Source of the DNA: an uncultured Campylobacter sp.
GTDB lineage: Bacteria > Campylobacterota > Campylobacteria > Campylobacterales > Campylobacteraceae
Direction: 5' to 3'
DNA: 5,356 nucleotides
Assembly: GCF_938045595.1 (NCBI RefSeq)
Contig: NZ_CALIBB010000216.1
Coordinates: forward strand, 1 to 5,356
Position 1 is the first letter of the stretch; each line of letters begins with the position of its first letter. Shown piece by piece: positions 3,945 through 5,356 of the stretch. A program made the position numbers and the translations under genes. The notes beneath the pieces were generated by a model. That model made no database searches, was not told the DNA's origin, and saw only the letters and a list, made by a program, of their open reading frames with translations.

Positions 3945-4295
3945 ATATCTTTAAATTTATATCATAGCATCGTGACTTTAAAATTTTACTCTTGTCTTCA
4001 TTGCGGTATAAGAAAAATGTGTTTTATCTAAATCAGAGGATTTTATCTACTAATTTATTTTCAAGCTGATGGCTTAAAATTAATAATTATCGAGAGATAT
4101 ACATAAAACTATTTAAATTGTAGAATTTGCCGATTCGTCTAAAATTTGTGATTTATTATACCGCTAACCTTATCAATAATATTAAGTAGGAATTGTGAAA
4201 GATTTAAATTTATACGGACTTTCTTATCGTAACATTTAGAAAATTTTATTTACCCGCTCGCTCACTGCAAAGACGGAGGTTATGGAAACTATTTT
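3945..4295. other. AT-rich spacer right of the phage end, no gene seen
   Basis: These 351 bases hold no convincing frame on either strand. They are mostly AT-rich, with a GC-richer patch at 4253-4280 (CCCGCTCGCTCACTGC). No terminator with U-tract, RNA gene or repeat stands out. It is probably chromosomal sequence that once followed the tRNA gene, and the 3' untranslated side of the DUF3969-like gene. Confidence 0.5.
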
Positions 4296-4622
4296 TCATA
4301 TAATTATCCACCTTTTTCTGGATTCTTCATCGTATTGCTTTAAAATTTCTATTATTCTATTCTGCAATATTTGCAAAGTTTCCATATATTTTGTAGGAAT
4401 TAGCTCAAAAATATCCTCTAATTCGCAGCATTCGATTATTATATCTATAATGTGTTCATTAACCTTATTTTTTTCCAAATGCGTTGAGATATAGGGTGAA
4501 AACAAAATTCTTTGGCTTTCATCTATGGTAATCGCTTTGTGTTCCAATGCCTATAATGAGCCTAGCGCCATTAGTAAAATAGCTCTTTCGCCCACAATAT
4601 CAATATTTTTCTCTAATATCAT
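4296..4622 (-). pseudogene. DUF3969-like gene broken by an internal TAG
   Basis: The natural start is ATG 4622, with GGAG 9 bp upstream and 16 bp after the stop of the 110-aa gene. It reads MILEKNIDIVGERAILLMAL-GSL, meets TAG as codon 24 (4553-4551), and goes on in the same frame as ALEHKAITIDESQRILFSPY to the TGA at 4296. Without the stop the product would be 108 residues, and the joined sequence fits what I recall of the DUF3969 family: an N-terminal helix, then ISIDEAE-like and LFSPY motifs, and later ELEDI-ELIP (here residues about 66-76). Family function is not known to me; such small genes often stand beside toxin genes as candidate immunity genes. A remnant starting at TTG 4547 (83 aa) could still be made. 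Loss of a CAG or TGG-type codon, a sequencing error, or stop read-through all remain possible. Confidence 0.6.
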
Positions 4623-4638
4623 TTGAATCGCTCCACCC

Positions 4639-4968
4639 CTATTTAATTTTATCTAAAATTATACAAATCTTCCTCTCGTCTATCTCTCCGTAAAGGCAAG
4701 GGTTTGCCAGCTCAAATATGATCTCTTGCAAAATTTCATCCTCACATCCTATATCCTCGCGGCACTCGATTAAATTTGTCCACTCCTCAAGGAGATCATA
4801 TGAAATTTCTTTATCGACGACTCTATTTAAAATGTTTGCAATGGTATTTTTAGTTATTGTTACAAGTTCCGATTCGCTATTAAAGCCTATCTTTGCCAAG
4901 TCGCTTTTTATCGCGCTCATATCTTTAGCAAAATTTATCAAATTTAATAAAATATCTATTTTAGCCAT
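4639..4968 (-). CDS. Small acidic protein of unknown function, 109 aa, immunity-like
   Basis: I do not recognise the family. The product starts MAKIDILLNLINFAKDM and is rich in Glu and Asp in its second half (LEEWTNLIECREDIGCEDEI at about residues 59-78, then IIFELANPCLYGEIDERK). It is predicted mostly helical, with no signal peptide or membrane span. The ATG at 4968 (a TTG one codon before it is also possible) lacks a good ribosome site. A different frame just upstream begins at ATG 5018 (MKDKDMVIEA) and would join smoothly to RANAALMAKID if two bases in the GCGCG at about 4987-4991 were extra, so the gene may have lost its true start through a small indel. It is followed after 16 bp by the DUF3969-like gene, so they form one transcript. 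Size, charge and place fit an immunity gene, but that is only a guess. Confidence 0.5.
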   Translation of the reverse strand: MAKIDILLNLINFAKDMSAIKSDLAKIGFNSESELVTITKNTIANILNRVVDKEISYDLLEEWTNLIECREDIGCEDEILQEIIFELANPCLYGEIDERKICIILDKIK

Positions 4969-5076
4969 CAATGCCGCATTCGCCCTCGCGCTTCTATAAC
5001 CATATCCTTATCTTTCATAAAGCCTCGGTTCTAAAATTTTAAATTTCATAGCGTTTTTCCTTATTCCTTTCCAAAT

Positions 5077-5356
5077 TTAACGCCTTATCCAATCCTCTTT
5101 TTTTACGCTGAATTCAAATTCGACCTGCTTAAACGCGCCCTTCATACTTTTATGAAATTTCCTATACACAATCCAATTAAAATTTTCATTTGGGCACCTG
5201 CCCGGGGCCAATGGCTGGATAATATATAAAATCATCTCCGTTTCTAGCGCGATACTTAGCGATATATTCGATTGCCACTTCGAATGCATCGTCATCTCCC
5301 TTGTTTGTATACCAGCCGTCGCATGTGATGACGGGCTTATTACCGCTTAGGCGATA
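5077..5356 (-). pseudogene. Frameshifted gene of unknown function, 5' end beyond the window
   Basis: From the right edge a frame of 56 codons reads GNKPVITCDGWYTNKGDDDA, then FEVAIEYIAKYRARNGDDFI and YYPAIGPGQVPK, and stops at TGA (5188-5186). The next frame takes over at the same place with NENFNWIVYRKFHKSMKGAF and then KQVEFEFSVKKEDWIRR, ending at TAA 5077. One extra base in CCCAAA (bases about 5189-5195) explains the break: without it the text would run GQVPNENFNW. Both halves look protein-like, so I read it as one gene with a one-base shift; a sequencing error is the simple alternative. No family is recognised. It shares direction with the two small genes after it and is probably the first visible member of the same cluster. 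Confidence 0.5.

Noticed and set aside
4003..4164. 9-bp inverted repeat GCGGTATAA (4003-4011) and TTATACCGC (4156-4164), as ends of a small element.
   Set aside because: A 9-bp pair at this distance is likely by chance in a 350-base AT-rich spacer; there are no target duplications and no gene between.
4282..4494. Plus-strand frame with GGAGG just before ATG.
   Set aside because: The spacing is only 2 bases and the frame is antisense to the DUF3969-like gene with its recognisable motifs.
4718..4999. Plus-strand frame of 93 codons rich in Ser and Ile.
   Set aside because: It is antisense to the 109-aa acidic gene and has no ribosome site or domain.
5008..5049. 13-codon frame (MKFKILEPRLYER) with a good AAGGA site.
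   Set aside because: Too short to judge, in frame with the 109-aa gene but closed by TAA; it may be a leader or a remnant, not supported as a gene.
5183..5196. Programmed +1 frameshift at CCC AAA TGA.
   Set aside because: There is no known stimulatory signal, and neighbouring genes also show breaks, so mutation or error is simpler.

Overview
The window looks like the right-hand part of an integrated filamentous phage (inovirus) plus flanking chromosome in an AT-rich Campylobacter-type epsilonproteobacterium. The organism call is inference. It rests on low GC, runs such as AAATTT, a TGCTATAAT extended -10 element without a clear -35, and a phage layout like that of the zot-carrying inoviruses known from Campylobacter. 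No zot/pI, replication protein or integrase lies in the window; they would be left of position 1 or are missing.

Layout. Positions 1-2080 are a minus-strand virion module, read from right to left. It starts with a 130-aa protein in the position of the ssDNA-binding protein, then a 74-aa major coat precursor with a leader and a 44-aa mature part. Next come two tiny membrane proteins (42 and 37 aa), a 130-bp non-coding stretch with a large hairpin, a 43-aa membrane protein, and a secreted Cys-rich protein with a polar linker that runs off the left edge. This last one is the likely pIII-type attachment protein. Positions 2081-2374 form a divergent control region. It holds a 13-bp inverted repeat that would mask the ribosome binding site of the 130-aa gene, a plus-strand promoter and several short dyads. 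Positions 2375-3230 are a plus-strand pair that overlaps by 8 bp: a small helix-turn-helix protein and a membrane-anchored Mrr-like nuclease. Positions 3277-3848 are a minus-strand HigB/HigA-type toxin-antitoxin pair.

The phage ends at 3900-3944, where the 3' part of an initiator tRNA-fMet gene, from the anticodon loop to CCA, stands without its 5' half. This is the expected displaced end of an element inserted into the tRNA; the whole tRNA should lie at the other end, beyond the left edge. To the right (4296-5356) is a minus-strand run of small genes with an immunity-gene look, in decay: a DUF3969-like gene with an internal TAG, a 110-aa acidic protein, and a frameshifted gene cut by the window edge.

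How it fits together (inference): the minus operon builds the virion; the HTH protein probably sets the balance between the two divergent transcripts; the membrane nuclease and the toxin-antitoxin pair are cargo likely to act in exclusion of other phages or in keeping the prophage. The least explained parts are the RNA/DNA structures (2079-2169, 1000-1061, and the hairpins on both sides of the coat gene) and the membrane-bound nuclease.
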